Assembly: GCA_011503125.2 (NCBI GenBank)
Contig: WWBZ02000016.1
Span: 1,984,001 to 2,048,000 of the forward strand
Source of the DNA: Botryosphaeria dothidea
Taxonomy: Eukaryota; Ascomycota; Dothideomycetes; Botryosphaeriales; Botryosphaeriaceae
Direction of reading: 5' to 3'
Length of the DNA stretch: 64,000 bases
In this document: one piece after another, positions 1-11,232 of the stretch
How positions within the stretch are numbered: position 1 is the first letter of the stretch
Layout: every line of letters begins with the position of its first letter
Made by a program: the position numbers and the translations under genes
Notes under the pieces: model-generated
Seen by the model: the letters and a program-made list of their open reading frames with translations, nothing else
Told to the model about the DNA's origin: nothing
Database searches by the model: none

Positions 1-1406
1 AACTCCGGATCAGTACCAATTTGGAGACGGCTCTCCGGCATCTCAGGCAGCCTGATTCCGCGTGGTGCGCATGGGCAGACGGAATTTGTATCAACCAAGA
101 AGACGACGAAGAAAAGAGCCACCAGGTTCGACACATAGACCTCGTCTACAAGGGTGCCAAGTACGTAAGCATCTGGCTCGGAGAAAGCATGGACCAAAGC
201 GAGCTTGCTGCGGATCTCTTGGATAAATATTCGAACTATCAACGCCATGATGGTGGCTGGTGTCGCGCGCGTGATGTTGATGATAAAAGATTTCTGGAGG
301 AAACCCGCTCTTGGACAGATCACTGGGAGGCGTTATGTAAGCTCCTGCACCGGCCTTGGTTCAAGAGAAGATGGATCATCCAGGAGGCTGTTCTGGCCCG
401 AGCACCTGTGGTCCTGTGCGGGAACAGAACCATTCCGTGGTGTAATCTTTCACAAGTATCAGAGCTTCTGCTCCGAGAATCAAAGTCAGGCTCCTTCATC
501 CCCGTTTCCCAAGAGCTTCATTCAACGATTCACCTGATTTCAGCCATTCACGACATTCGCACCTTTATCGACAAAGGCGACCAACCCTCCGAATTAAACC
601 TTGACCGGATCTGTTCCAGGTTCTTCTCATCACGCTGCCACGATTCACGGGACATTGTATACTCGCTCTTGTCTTTGCTCAAGGATGCAGATCGCCAAAG
701 ACTGTTGCCAGATTACTCAAATTGCACCTCTGTGGAAGACGTCTTCGCCCAATGCTTCAAGATTATCGTAGACAACTCTCAGAGTCTAGACTTCATTTTT
801 CGGGCAAAGCACTCACCATCTGCGGCCTTGGAGGGTGCCGAGACCTGGCTTCCCTGCCTGGGGGCTCATGCCAGGAAGTCCTGTCACTGTGGTACTTTGG
901 GTCCCAAGGAGGGGATATACTCCTCATTACCAGACGCAGAAGATCGGGCCTCACTGTCAACAACTCCAGAGTACTACATTGAGAAGAACGGTGGCTCATT
1001 CACACTTGTCGCTTCAGGACATTTGTATTGCCCGATATTCTACGTTGGAAATGGGAAAATCAAATTGAATGAAGACCAAGACTTCACGGAGTTCCTCAAG
1101 ACGATCGATGCAAAGAAAGAGATGGAAGAATTTAACAAGACAATGAAAGAAATCAGTCCTAGGGTGGCGCGCCTTCCATTGGGAATAACAGAATGGTCGG
1201 CATTCTCCAATGGCCCGGCGCAGAAAGGAGACATAGTGTGTGTGCTGCTTGGATGTTCATCCCCAGTCGTTCTCAGACCTTTTGCACCTGGTACCCCGGA
1301 ATATTACCTTATATGTCTCGGTCAGGTTGGAGAGATCATGCAAGGAGAGTTCATGGACGTGTGTCTGAAGAATAGTATTCCACCGCAGAGGTTCCGGATT
1401 CATTGA
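1..1406 (+). CDS. HET-domain (heterokaryon incompatibility) protein, 5' truncated by window edge
   Basis: The frame is open from base 3 to a TGA at 1404-1406, with no upstream ATG, so the N-terminus lies outside the window. The visible start has the conserved core of the HET domain: an NLETALRHLR block, then WADGICINQEDDEEKSHQV and an IYKGA-like VYKGAKYVSIWLG. The C-terminal part has the usual GDIVCVLLGCSSPVVLR stretch and a GEIMQGEFMD ending. HET proteins mediate allorecognition cell death in fungi, but most family members have no assigned role. The remaining 460 or so codons show no intron. The family is large and variable, so only the class can be named. It is not obviously part of the metabolic run that follows. 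Confidence 0.88.
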   Translation, partial: LRISTNLETALRHLRQPDSAWCAWADGICINQEDDEEKSHQVRHIDLVYKGAKYVSIWLGESMDQSELAADLLDKYSNYQRHDGGWCRARDVDDKRFLEETRSWTDHWEALCKLLHRPWFKRRWIIQEAVLARAPVVLCGNRTIPWCNLSQVSELLLRESKSGSFIPVSQELHSTIHLISAIHDIRTFIDKGDQPSELNLDRICSRFFSSRCHDSRDIVYSLLSLLKDADRQRLLPDYSNCTSVEDVFAQCFKIIVDNSQSLDFIFRAKHSPSAALEGAETWLPCLGAHARKSCHCGTLGPKEGIYSSLPDAEDRASLSTTPEYYIEKNGGSFTLVASGHLYCPIFYVGNGKIKLNEDQDFTEFLKTIDAKKEMEEFNKTMKEISPRVARLPLGITEWSAFSNGPAQKGDIVCVLLGCSSPVVLRPFAPGTPEYYLICLGQVGEIMQGEFMDVCLKNSIPPQRFRIH

Positions 1407-1850
1407 GCTTCTTTGGCTTTAGGGATTACGGCCGAATTTCACAACTTATCGGTTTTCTCTTTTTTCCTAATCCTTGGACTACTTGAAAAATATACAGTGA
1501 TGCTATGTGTTGGAAATTGAGTTGTTTTGATTATTGTCTGGATTGATGGCATGTCTCCCGAGAGGGGTATGAGAGGGTGCCTGCTATATAGACTATTTGA
1601 CGCTAAACCCAATGCGGAGCATTCTGAGACGATATTTCCAACACTATGCCTGTAGGGGAGTGAGATAGCAATGCAAAGACTGTGTGAAGTGCCATAATCA
1701 AATGTACAATTCTGTATTTCAGCCCGTTCCGAAGACACGTGGGTAGGAAAGATTTCTTCCTTTCGTATACCCTCTCTAAGAGCTGATCGTTCTACCAGTG
1801 CATCATAGCAAGCTATCGAACACGGGCTGACGCGCCTTATCAAACTACCA
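1407..1850. other. intergenic, nothing recognised
   Basis: This stretch lies between the ends of two convergent genes. I see only weak random frames, presumably 3' UTR sequence. Confidence 0.6.
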
Positions 1851-2780
1851 CTAGATGTTAACTCTCGTGAAATCGCTGAGAAAGAGGAAAATGCTTACCC
1901 TGAAGTTTTGGCCGACATCCATCATCAACACTTCCTTATTAAATAGAACAAAGGAGTTTCCCGTATTCACCGTTTCTGGACCTGCTTCCGCTTCGAACAC
2001 TCTCTGTGCCTTTCTCACTGCAGCTACAGAGCCTGCATCTTTCAGGTAGATCTTGTACACCAGCGCATATTTCGGCAGCTCCGCCCCGCCAAAATACGAG
2101 GTTGGGTCGAACTCGGGAATAGTCAGCCCCAGGTTGACAAGCCATTTGTACACATCGGTCTTTGCCTCCTTTTCCAATGCAGCTCTCAGTAGTGGAGTGA
2201 TTGTTTTCTCCGCACCAACGCCATCCTTTTCTCCATTTGGCAACGCCACCCAATACATGGCCGTCGTCGCATGCTTGCCCGCGGTATCGTCGATCACGAC
2301 ATCTTCTTCTTTCAGATCAACGGCTAGTGGTAGTGGCTTCTCAAGAGCCATGAGGTTGATACTCATCTCCAGATCTGCGAAATGGATGGCGTCGGGCCCG
2401 ACAGTCTTGTGCACCCACTCGGAGTGGAAATTGCCAAGCATGTGGTCGAGATCCTCGAACCAGAGTTCGGTCACGTCATCGCGGCCAGTCCAGGCATGGT
2501 TGGCGTTCAGTGGCCCGTTGGGTCGAGCTCCGAAGGCACTGTCGAAGATGTGCTGTTGGTAGTACTTGCTGATTGGAAGTTCAGTGAGGTTCATAAGCCA
2601 TGTGAAGGAGTAGGCTCACTGAGGCTTAAGGTTTGTATCTTCCGGCGAGTCGGCAATGGCGCCATGTACTTGGTAATGATAGTCAAGGAACTCAGCGTGG
2701 GTCATATGAGGCTTTCGGCGCGTAGTGGCTATTTGTTTGATTAGAGGGTAGCGGTTTGAAGGAAGTTCTTGTGCGGCCAT
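1851..2780 (-). CDS. EthD-domain / dimeric alpha-beta barrel protein
   Basis: Exons are complement(1851..2568, 2620..2780), giving about 292 aa. The 51-nt intron has GTGAGC and ATCAG ends and restores the frame across a TGA. The N-terminus YPLIKQIATTRRKPHMTHAEF followed by YHYQVHG is the EthD pattern, and the junction gives KPHKYYQQHIFDSAFG. A second related half ends with FVLFNKEVLMMDVGQNFR. EthD proteins are small ferredoxin-like barrel proteins found next to catabolic and polyketide-tailoring genes; their chemistry is often unknown. The last codons are uncertain: a GTAAGC donor after NFR could splice to a TAG acceptor and end at 1845. A TGCGG-N5-CCGCA palindrome sits 111 bp upstream of the ATG. 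I infer membership in the adjacent cluster. Confidence 0.85.
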
Positions 2781-3322
2781 ATTGTGTATTTGCTCTGTCG
2801 ATAAAGCGGTGGTGACCGTGGCTTGTCCAGACTTTTTAGAACTCGCAGCGGTATTTATGGATGGATCAGTGCGGTGGCCCGACGATATTTTGCGGGGTCT
2901 CCGCACTCATAATTCCGCGCGCACCATCAGCGCTCACCTCATTTTCTTTATGCTCGGTACAAAGAGTGTGGACCACCGGCCCGTTCCTAAGCCGGGATGT
3001 GGACCGCCAAGCATTAGTCTGCGACGACGAAAAATAGTCCAACAGACAAGTCTGTGTAAACCCAAGAAGGGCGGAATATGAGCGCGACATGCAAAGGAAT
3101 CGGCCGAGCCAGCCATTACTTGTCGGCCGAAATGGCCTCGCAGGCCACACTCTATTTCAACGCCCCGACATGCTTGCTCCTTCTGACATCACGGGACCTT
3201 TACACCTGATGATCAAATCCATAACTACTGCGCAATCTGTACATCTCTAATTGGTCCTGTTTACCATCTGAATTCTCCGGCCATGTAAAGGCCTCTCGTC
3301 TATCTACGCTTTCAACATTGAA
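2781..3322. promoter_or_regulatory. promoter region of the EthD gene and 3' flank of the OYE gene
   Basis: There is no gene. The region contains the TGCGGGG palindrome listed separately. Small frames on both strands look random. Confidence 0.5.
2891..2905 (+). promoter_or_regulatory. candidate operator TGCGGGGTCTCCGCA
   Basis: This is a perfect inverted repeat, TGCGG and CCGCA around a 5-bp spacer, so it contains CGG-N5-CCG, the form of many Zn2Cys6 sites. It also contains GCGGGG, the kind of core read by CreA/Mig-type C2H2 fingers. It lies 111 bp upstream of the EthD start. The same TGCGGGG core recurs upstream of neighbouring genes. Function is inferred. Confidence 0.45.
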
Positions 3323-4438
3323 TTATGCGCTAGCCTTGCTCTTCCTAAACTCTTCACTGAACGGGTAATCCAGGTATCCCTTTTCTTGCATCGGTGTGTA
3401 AAAGGTCGACCGGTCATACGGATTCGGTTCCAGACCCTTCTCCAGCCTATACACCAAGTCCGGCGTCGAGAGGAAGTATCTTCCGAATACAACACCGACA
3501 TCCCAATCCTTATACTCCTCATCTACCGCCTTCTTTGCAGAGTCCGCCTTGAACCCTCCCGCAACAAGCACTGGCCTCTCCTTCCCCCATGCTTCCAACG
3601 CAAACTCAATGCCTTCCGTTTTTTCAATATCCACATTGTTTGTAACTCGGGACTCCACCACGTGCAAGTAGCCCAGCTTTATCTCTCGCAACGCCTTGAT
3701 GAGATGCGTGAATTGCGGGACTGGGTGGGCCATTCTCATTCCCTGGAACGTGCTCCACGGACTCAACCGCATCCCAACCTTCTCCGAACCAACGGCTTCT
3801 ACCACCTTCTTCGTCACCTCAAGCGCAAACCTCGCCCTGTTCTCCACACTGCCTCCCCATGCATCCGTCCGTCTGTTGCATGTATCCTGCAAGAACTGGT
3901 CTACAAGATACCCGTTGGCGCCGTGAATCTCCACGCCATCAAACCCAGCTTCAATCGCATTCCGGGCCGCGGCTCCAAAATCCTCGACGCACGCCCAAAT
4001 CTCGTCCTCGGTCATCGCCCTCGGCACATCCGGGCCATCCTGCATGGGCACCGCGCTCGCGCTCAAAAACGGATGGCCCCCCTCAGCCTCCAAAGTTTTG
4101 GGGTCGGCGGCACGACCCGGCGCCCACAGCTGGCATACGATGGCGCAGCCGCAGGCGTGCACGGCGGCGACGATCTCCTTCCAGCGCGCGACCTGCTCGC
4201 GGGTCCAGATGCCCGGCGCGTGCGGCATGCCGCCGAAGCGCGCGGAGATCTGGCACGCCTCGCCGACGACGAGCGTGCCCGGCGCACTGCAGCGCTGGCG
4301 GTAGTACTCGACGGCCATGGGCAGCGGCACGTGCGCGGCGTCGTTGCGCAGGCGGGTCAGCGGCGCCATGACGATGCGGTGCTGGAGGTCGGCGTTGACG
4401 ATGCGCAGGGGCGCGAAGAGCTTGGAGTGCGGCGTCAT
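3323..4438 (-). CDS. Old Yellow Enzyme family NADH:flavin oxidoreductase
   Basis: Single exon, 371 aa. OYEs are FMN enzymes that reduce activated C=C bonds of enones with NAD(P)H. The protein starts with KLFAPLRIVNADLQHRIVM followed by APLTR, which carries the flavin-contacting Thr. QLWAPGR gives the Gln and Trp near the flavin. HGANGYLVDQFLQD carries the substrate-binding His/Asn pair (HxxN) and the conserved Tyr. NRRTDAWGGSVENR and FGRYFLSTPDL near the end are standard family blocks. Length is normal. It runs convergent to nothing and shares orientation with the EthD gene. OYEs of this type occur in ergot alkaloid and other secondary pathways as well as detoxification. I did not find an exact TGCGGGG site upstream, unlike most neighbours. 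Confidence 0.95.
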   Translation of the reverse strand: MTPHSKLFAPLRIVNADLQHRIVMAPLTRLRNDAAHVPLPMAVEYYRQRCSAPGTLVVGEACQISARFGGMPHAPGIWTREQVARWKEIVAAVHACGCAIVCQLWAPGRAADPKTLEAEGGHPFLSASAVPMQDGPDVPRAMTEDEIWACVEDFGAAARNAIEAGFDGVEIHGANGYLVDQFLQDTCNRRTDAWGGSVENRARFALEVTKKVVEAVGSEKVGMRLSPWSTFQGMRMAHPVPQFTHLIKALREIKLGYLHVVESRVTNNVDIEKTEGIEFALEAWGKERPVLVAGGFKADSAKKAVDEEYKDWDVGVVFGRYFLSTPDLVYRLEKGLEPNPYDRSTFYTPMQEKGYLDYPFSEEFRKSKASA

Positions 4439-5761
4439 GGCTGGTGTTTTCTTTTTCTTTCTTTTCTTTTTCGATTTTCTTTTTGCCGGATTCGATGATG
4501 GAAAAGACAGTGGTATAAGGGATGACAGTAAGGTTGTTCTTGCCTCTCGTCCATTGGGCTCCTAGCGGGAGGACCAGACTAAATAGGTGCACCCACTTTG
4601 AGGATAGTGGAGACCATGTCAGTAAAACGGGGTTGAAGTGACGTCGGTCAAGGGGCTATCTTGGAGATGCTTAGAAATCCCCGTCACGTTGCCGCCGGAG
4701 CATCGCCGAAAGTGTGCGATGAAAACGCGGGCCAAGAAATTTAGTGTACTGTCCGATATCTGATGTTTCGTCCAGATTCTACGCCTCCCCGTTGCTGGAA
4801 TGCATTTTTAGTGTCACATTTCGCAGCTACATGTTTCCTTCAGGACTCGCATGACGGTCAAAGTTTCTCGACGTAAAGATCAAGAAGTACCAGCAAATAG
4901 ATGGACGTGCTACTTGATGTTCTTTTACGTAAATGTTACGTTAGACCGACCGGTCTGAAAACAGACGATAAAACAGCCCCGTGGCTACTTCTTGAAATCG
5001 CTTAGGATTGTTTCATGGCAGAGAGATGCTCTCAAGTCCGTGGTCGCTTGCTAGAGCGCTGCGAATGTGAGGCCATTTCCCAGAACTCTGTGATGGAATT
5101 TGCGCTTGATCGGTCGGAATCGATGAATGAATGACTTGATTGCTTTTTTTTTTTTTTGGTTGCTGAGGCGCTCGTGGTGTTGATCCCCAAGACGTCTCAG
5201 AATGAATGACTAAGCTAACATACTATCCAATAACAGATAACGGAGGTGATTGAGCTCATTTTCCATCACTCTGTATAGCACAAGAGTCAGTCGGACGAGT
5301 TGCCGTCATCTTTTGCCGACGCCTCCATAAAGATGATTATTTCAACGCCAATACTTACGCTTGCTATTGCAATACTTTCGAGACTTGTTCATCCCTGTCA
5401 TCGATGCAGCTCTCGAAATTAATGCCTAATAACTCGAATTGTCATTGTGGAATCCTGCGCGAAGAAGCAGATCCGGATGTTACAAAGCATACGGGAGAGG
5501 AGTGTCGTTATTCGGATAGGCAATATCCGACCGAGAATTACTTAGCCGAGACATGCACTTCATTAGCACTTTTGCATGACACGTGCTGGAAGCTTGCGAG
5601 GTCATGTCACACCAAAACAGCTTCGGTCTGATTCATCCTTTCGACGCTTTGGAGCAATCATCGTATTCTGATCGAGTCACAACTGTTTATCAACCCGCTG
5701 AGATCGAACAGGGTTTCCTACTTGGCACTCTAGCGAGCATCGTCCAACATCACCAAGCCTC
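4439..5761. other. 1.3-kb intergenic region upstream of the OYE gene
   Basis: I see no gene. It has a CT/TC-rich stretch just upstream of the OYE start and a poly-T run near 5144. Short frames at 5404-5861 have no family resemblance. Confidence 0.55.
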
Positions 5762-6051
5762 TCAATCCCCACCGCTCACGACAGAACCCCCCAAGTCCCG
5801 CATCAGGTCTCTCAAGCTCATGATCATCGGCGGCAGTTCATCCCTGCCCGAGTTCGGATAATTCCCCTCCAGCACCTGCGCCCCGGCGAGCATGACCTGG
5901 CCGGGCTGCCTTCTGACGAAACACGGAGCCGCCCCGTCACGCAGGCCCAACACCGGAGTCCCCGCATCCTGCGTCAAGAAAGCCGTCACCTCGCGCGTCC
6001 GCAGGCCATCCAGATGCACCAGCGGCGCCTCCGTCCCATCCTGCAACCCAG

Positions 6052-6089
<38 letters not shown>

Positions 6090-8771
6090 CCACCACCACG
6101 CCCCCTCCGACAATGCAAGACCGCGTACACCCACAGGGTCAGCGTGGCGTAGTAGATGCTGATGCTGTCGAACCCGCGCAGCTGGTAGGGCGGCACGGCG
6201 CGCGCGGCCTTGAGAACCTGGCCGGCGTGCCAGACGGCGGTGCGGGCGGCGCGGGCGCGGCCCCAGCCGTCGAGCGCGGCGAAGGAGCGGCGCGCCTCGT
6301 CCTCGCCGTACTTGCCCGCGAAGCGCTGGATGTCGTCGAGCGAGGCGTGCAGGTACATCTGGAGGAACTCGATGAGGAGGGCGAGGACGGCGGGGGTGCG
6401 CTTGTGCTCGGCTTGGATGGTTTGGAGGAGCTGGTGGCTGTTTGGTGAGAGGAGGGGGCTTTAGTGGATGGAAGGGACGGCAGGAGGAGGGGGCGGACGT
6501 ACAGGTCTTGGCGGCGGCTTTGCAACCACAGGTGTGCCGTCGGGTCGTCGTGGGATTGGGTCTCTTGGGTGATGGAGGCTTGCTTTCGGTAGTCCCAAAC
6601 TAATGCGCCGATGCCGTGGACGAAGATTGAGGTGGACATGTTGAAATCAGCATCGCCAGATAAGGCATCGAGCCTTTCTGGCTTCATCAACATGTCTTTT
6701 AATGAGTTGAATACAGGGTCAGGAGCCCGGACTTTGGAGAGATGGATGGCTCTCCAAGCACTTGGTGTTGGTGCGAGCCAAATATCTCGTTCTGCGGGGA
6801 AGGGTACGCTAAACTCCGAAAACGAGGTGAGTGGATTACGCGTCATACTGAAGGCTACCTGAACGTCATGTTCAAATAGATGGTATACCAGGCTGTAGTG
6901 CGATTAGAAGAAAGCCTAATCTTTGTGCGGAGACACTTCTTACCGTTTGTATGACTCCTGTTCTACCCATTGCCTCCATTTTCCCTCCAATGTTGCATCA
7001 TCGTCATCTGATGACGGGATGATGCGTTTGTAAAAGGACTTATTGAACGCGCCAGCCTTTCTCAAGGCCTGTACTGATGAGATGTAGGTTTCAATCTGAA
7101 TATTTGGAGCACTCACTGTGCAAAGCGGCTGGAAATGGCTTTCGGCAATCTCCATCTTTCTTTTGTAACCGCACCATATGCCAATATCCAGCCAGATCAT
7201 GTACGCCTGAAGATACTGCAGGTCTCGGATGACACTGTTGTCACTCTCCACCTGTTGAGGTTAGCACGATTTGAAGTACACACTGTCCGCAGAACTTACC
7301 AAATTGTTTAGAGCAACCCGCACAATCTCTTGAAGCATTCCGCCGGTTTTACCAACAGACATGATGCCAAAGCATACACAGCCAGCAGCGATAAGGGCTG
7401 TCAGTAGCTCAGTCCTTGTCGACTGCGAGCAAAAAGTGTGAGGATGTATCCAAGCGTCAGTTTCTATCTTCTTGGCTATTCCATTTTTGATAAGGACATC
7501 CAAGAACTCGGCAGACGGAAATGAGGGAATGGATACTCGGGTCCCCACAGTCTGGATCACAAGCTGTAAAATGCGATCTCTGGTCTGTTGGCTCAGCTTG
7601 TCTTGAATGATGAGGTCGATTGAGTAAGGCCAGTGTGGAGATGCAGCAACGTCGACATTTTCACTCTCAAGTGGTATCCTTGGGTGGTCGCTGAAGGCAT
7701 TTTGTGCTGATGAAGGCTTCCAAAACCTAGCTCTTGTCAGCGTGCCTGGGCATTTCTCATACACAAAAGTTCACATACCATGGAGATTTTTTGAATGGCT
7801 CGATCCTTGAGACTGTGCCCTCCTGCTGTTGTAAGTCCCCGGGACCATCATCTCGATTTAGATGTTGGCGTTCTCCAATAGGAGCCGGTTCCTGTGGGAA
7901 CGAAGGAAGACCAGCGTTGAAGTCAAAATCAAGGGTATCGATTTCGTCCAGCAGAAAATCGGTGTCCCTCATGAAATCCAGAACATCATATGGCAGATGT
8001 GCTGTGGGGAGGTTGTCCATCAAATGGACCTCCGGGGTTGTGAAGTTGAAGTTATTGGGAAAGGGATTTGGATCATGTTGAGTGTTCTGGTGTGATAGTG
8101 CAGGCATAACATCGGAGAGTTGTTGAATACTTTCTTCTGGTACGGCAGTTGAGCATTGGCTCTGTGGCCTTTGCTCGGAAAACACGATGGTGCTTCCGTT
8201 TCCAGATGCGGAAAATTCGCATATTGATTGGGGACTCGGCAAGGCTGGCGAGTCGTTTTCGGATGACGCGGAAGTATGGAATGTAGATGATGGCCTGTCG
8301 ACGCAAGTCTCGTTCTGTATTCGGCAGCGCTGCGAAGGTTTGTTCATATCAAGACATTTCACAAAAGCTGCAGCAAGCGTGAGTTCGTACCTTACACGGT
8401 CTCTCCTCGTCGCATTTTCCTTTCGCGGCTGCACAAGCTTCACAAGCTCTGCTCACTCTGTCAACGCGTCTCCTCTGTTGAGGTTTGCCCTCCCGTGCAT
8501 TTTTGGCGTGAGCTGCTTGGTGACGCTGCAGAATGTCCCTGCGACGGGTCAGCATCTCAGTGAAGATCTAAAAGAAGCGGCAAAGGAGCGAAATACCGTC
8601 GATTAAAGCCTTTTGAGCATTCAGGACACCGATAAGTGCGAGCATTCTGGTCTGACTAGCAATCAGCGGATAGGCTAGCGTGTACATGCAGAAAGACGAA
8701 CGAGAGTTTACATGGCGGCTAAGGTGGTCAGCACGCTCGTAGGCCCTGGAGCAGAAGGGACAGGAATGCAT
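5762..8771 (-). CDS. dual zinc-finger transcription factor (C2H2 x2 + Zn2Cys6 + fungal-specific domain)
   Basis: Eight exons: complement(5762..6437, 6503..6892, 6944..7251, 7300..7726, 7779..8329, 8391..8538, 8597..8651, 8702..8771), about 874 aa. Residues 1-24 form finger 1 (C4, C7, H20, H24) and 32-52 finger 2 (C32, C35, H48, H52). Residues 74-100 form a Zn2Cys6 cluster (C74, C77, C84, C90, C93, C100). The first intron uses a GTTCGT donor; I chose it because the alternative GTAAAC donor loses the second His of finger 1. The rest matches the layout of the fungal-specific regulatory domain, starting around SPWFWKPSSAQNAF, and has a twelve-Asp tract from a CAT microsatellite. This is a nuclear DNA-binding regulator. 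Its position in the middle of the run makes it the likely pathway-specific regulator (inference). Confidence 0.85.
6052..6099. repeat. trinucleotide microsatellite (CAT)12(CAC)4 inside the TF coding sequence
   Basis: Twelve uninterrupted CAT units are followed by four CAC. On the minus strand the CAT run encodes a twelve-residue aspartate tract in the C-terminal part of the transcription factor. In-frame length variation between strains is expected. Confidence 0.95.
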
Positions 8772-8860
8772 CGGAATCGACAGCTTTGAAATGAGAGCAC
8801 GCCTGTTGGTCGTCGCGTGTGACTGTGCGCAATCGGAAAGCGAGCAGAGACAGGTGGAAC

Positions 8861-8868
8861 TGCGGGGG
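8861..8868 (+). promoter_or_regulatory. candidate operator TGCGGGGG upstream of the TF gene
   Basis: The context GGAACTGCGGGGGTGGA lies about 90 bp upstream of the TF start. It closely resembles the sites at 11473 and 13985. It could mediate autoregulation (inference). Confidence 0.4.
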
Positions 8869-9072
8869 TGGATATAACTCAGGGCCGAGAGGGATCGGAA
8901 TGTGGGGGTGTGGGGAAGGGCCTCAGGCCTTAAGGCGCCCGAGGTCTTGGAAATCTGGGGAAAGCGGGGATGCATCCGCTCAGCTGCTCACATGCGCGTC
9001 TTCAGTGGAGCTTCTCGCTTGAATCTGCTTCAGAGAGGGCGCTTGTTATCGGCCATTGACCTATGCAGCCAT

Positions 9073-9092
9073 TGCGGGGTGAGTCTCCGCGT
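9073..9092 (+). promoter_or_regulatory. second candidate operator upstream of the TF gene
   Basis: TGCGGGGTGAGTCTCCGCG has the same two arms as the EthD palindrome with a 4-bp longer spacer. It lies about 300 bp upstream of the TF start. Confidence 0.35.
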
Positions 9093-9381
9093 GAGCATTG
9101 GACCATCCTCGATTGGTCTCTGCTCGTTAGGAAACGCCATACACCACGTCAGGCTGTCAAGACTTAAGTGCTGATTAAGATGGTAGTTGTTGAAGCCGGG
9201 CTGAGCTTCCTGCAATACATCTGTGGCAGGCTAGCCCCGTACGGGAAAGTGCAGCGTCAGACGCAGACATGTCATTGACTCTTGAGTTTCGTTACTTCAG
9301 CTACACTCCATCTGCCTTCCCAACAAATGTACACCTTTGTCCGAGATCATATGCGCAGGCCCCTCAAACCAACACTTCCAA

Positions 9382-11232
9382 TCAATGGCACATGGTCGGC
9401 TTCGTAGGATCCTTGCTCTGCGCCCACTTGCCAGTGAACCCGCGAATCCGCTTGCCCGTAAAGAAAACCACGATTCCCAGCACACCAAACAGTCCTGTCA
9501 GCCCGGCATACGTCCCAAACGAGCCGTCGTACCCATCCGTCTCGATAAACTTCGCCACACCGTAGCTCGTCCCGAAACTGACGAACCCGCGCAGCGCACA
9601 GATGACCACCAGCACCGGCCCGCCCCGCGCCGGGTACGAGTCCAGCAGGTACGTGATGGCTGCGATGTTGGACCCGACGAAGCAGAAGTAGTACGCCGCG
9701 TTGGCGAACACCAGCGCGAACCAGTGGTAGTTCTCCGGGTGCTGGCACGCCTCGCCGTAGATGGCCGCCGCGAGGATGCCCACGCACACGGGGAAGACGA
9801 GCGGCAGCAGCCGGTTCTCCGGCTCGTGGATTCCACCGTTGCGGCGCGCCTTCCACTTGATGATCTTATCCGACCCGAGACCCAGGACAGGCAGAGCAAC
9901 GAGTGCGGTGACGATTTGGCCGGCGTTGACGTACGACGCGGCGGTGTCTGACCAGTTGTAGGGCGGAGCTTCGATAATTTGAGCGTACGTGGTACCGATG
10001 GCGATGTTGACGCCGATGGTGAGGCCGTTGAGACAGAAGGCCCAGAAGACGTTGGGGAAGAGGAGAACTTGCACCATAGCCTGAACTTGTCAGCAAATGA
10101 TGGCTGTCTGCTAAGTTGTACTGACCTTCAGGGTATAATAGGCTTGCTTCCAATCCACAGGGCCAACAAAGAGCCTCATGTCTGAGAACACGGTGCGGGG
10201 CTGGAAGTTGACGAAATCAAGTTGCGGCCGCGTTGATGTTGTTACCGGCGCAAGCACCTCTTCCGTTGCATCGTCGCCTGTACTTGACCATTGGACCATA
10301 TCATTGGCTTGATATGCGCTAAGAGGACGCTCGTATCTTGTCTCCGGGACGAAGAAGCTTGACAAGATGAATTGCAGTCCGGTCAGTGCTGCACCCAAAA
10401 TATACCAGTATCGAGGAGTTATTGCCCCAGCAATCGGGGAGGCGCAGAGGACGAGGACGGCACTGAGGATGGTTTGAATGGCTGACTGCAGCATCAACAT
10501 CTGACTCCTCTCGTGGAGGAAGTGGATTTCCTGGTAATCCTGTTAGTTGAATGCTGCTTCGAGAGTCACGCAACGAACACACCTGGACCATGAGAGGCAC
10601 CAGAGCCTCACTCTGTCCTGTAGCTATGCCGAGCACCAATCTTGCTGAGAAGTGCCAGGTGTAGTCCTTAGCGAACGCACACAGCACAGACGAGAAGATA
10701 AGTAAAATCGTGGATGCCATGAAGACTGGGCGGCGTCCAATCGACAAAGCCAACGGCACTGAAACGATGTTCCCGATTCCCATGAACATCGATGGGTAAG
10801 TCATCAGTGCGGTAATGTCGGCGTAATCGGCGCCCGCTGTGGCGTAGTCAGGGATGTAGAAGCTCAGGAGTCCGCCAAATCCAGAGACCATAGATAAACC
10901 AATCGATGAGACTGTAGTTTTAATGAGCTTCCCTTCTCAATGGGATAGTCAATGAAACTTACAGACTGACACCAGCATCACGAAGATGAACTTCCGCCAT
11001 GGAGATAGGTTCAATGGATCTACTTCTCATCAGGTCGCTTACAGTCTTTCAAGGTCTCGGTAGTCTAACCACGGGGATCCGCGCTCGGTGTGGGAATCAA
11101 GCGAGTGTCAGTGTCCTCCGCGAGCCTCACGGTCCCAGTCACATCAGAGACCTCCTTCGGCTTGGTGTAGCCCTCGACCACCTCAACGATTTCGCGATGT
11201 TCCACGGCGTTCTTCATCTTTCCCTCCTTCAT
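9382..11232 (-). CDS. MFS transporter
   Basis: Five exons: complement(9382..10080, 10126..10530, 10583..10911, 10963..11019, 11070..11232), about 550 aa. All junctions keep frame with GT-AG ends. After a 55-residue cytosolic N-terminus comes NLSPWRKFIFVMLVSVFSS (helix 1), then a loop and PLALSIGRRPVFMASTILL, the major-facilitator loop 2-3 signature. ARLVLGIATGQSEALVPLMV and the EIHFLHERS block after helix 4 resemble DHA1/Hol1-like fungal transporters. A long central loop and a second set of six helices follow, with an ending of KRIRGFTGKW. Substrate cannot be read from sequence. Placed next to the regulator and a hydrolase, it is probably the uptake or efflux step of the cluster. A longer N-terminus up to 11322 is possible. 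Confidence 0.9.

Larger units (their letters stand above)
8772..9381. promoter_or_regulatory. promoter region of the transcription factor gene
   Basis: There is no gene. Two TGCGGGG motifs occur, at 8861 and 9073. The second is followed by TCTCCGCG, making a wider CGG...CCG pair that resembles the EthD palindrome. The region also takes in the 3' end of the MFS gene. Confidence 0.5.

Noticed and set aside
5404..5861. Small + strand frames upstream of the regulator's 3' end
   Set aside because: No motif, and they run into the regulator's coding region on the opposite strand.
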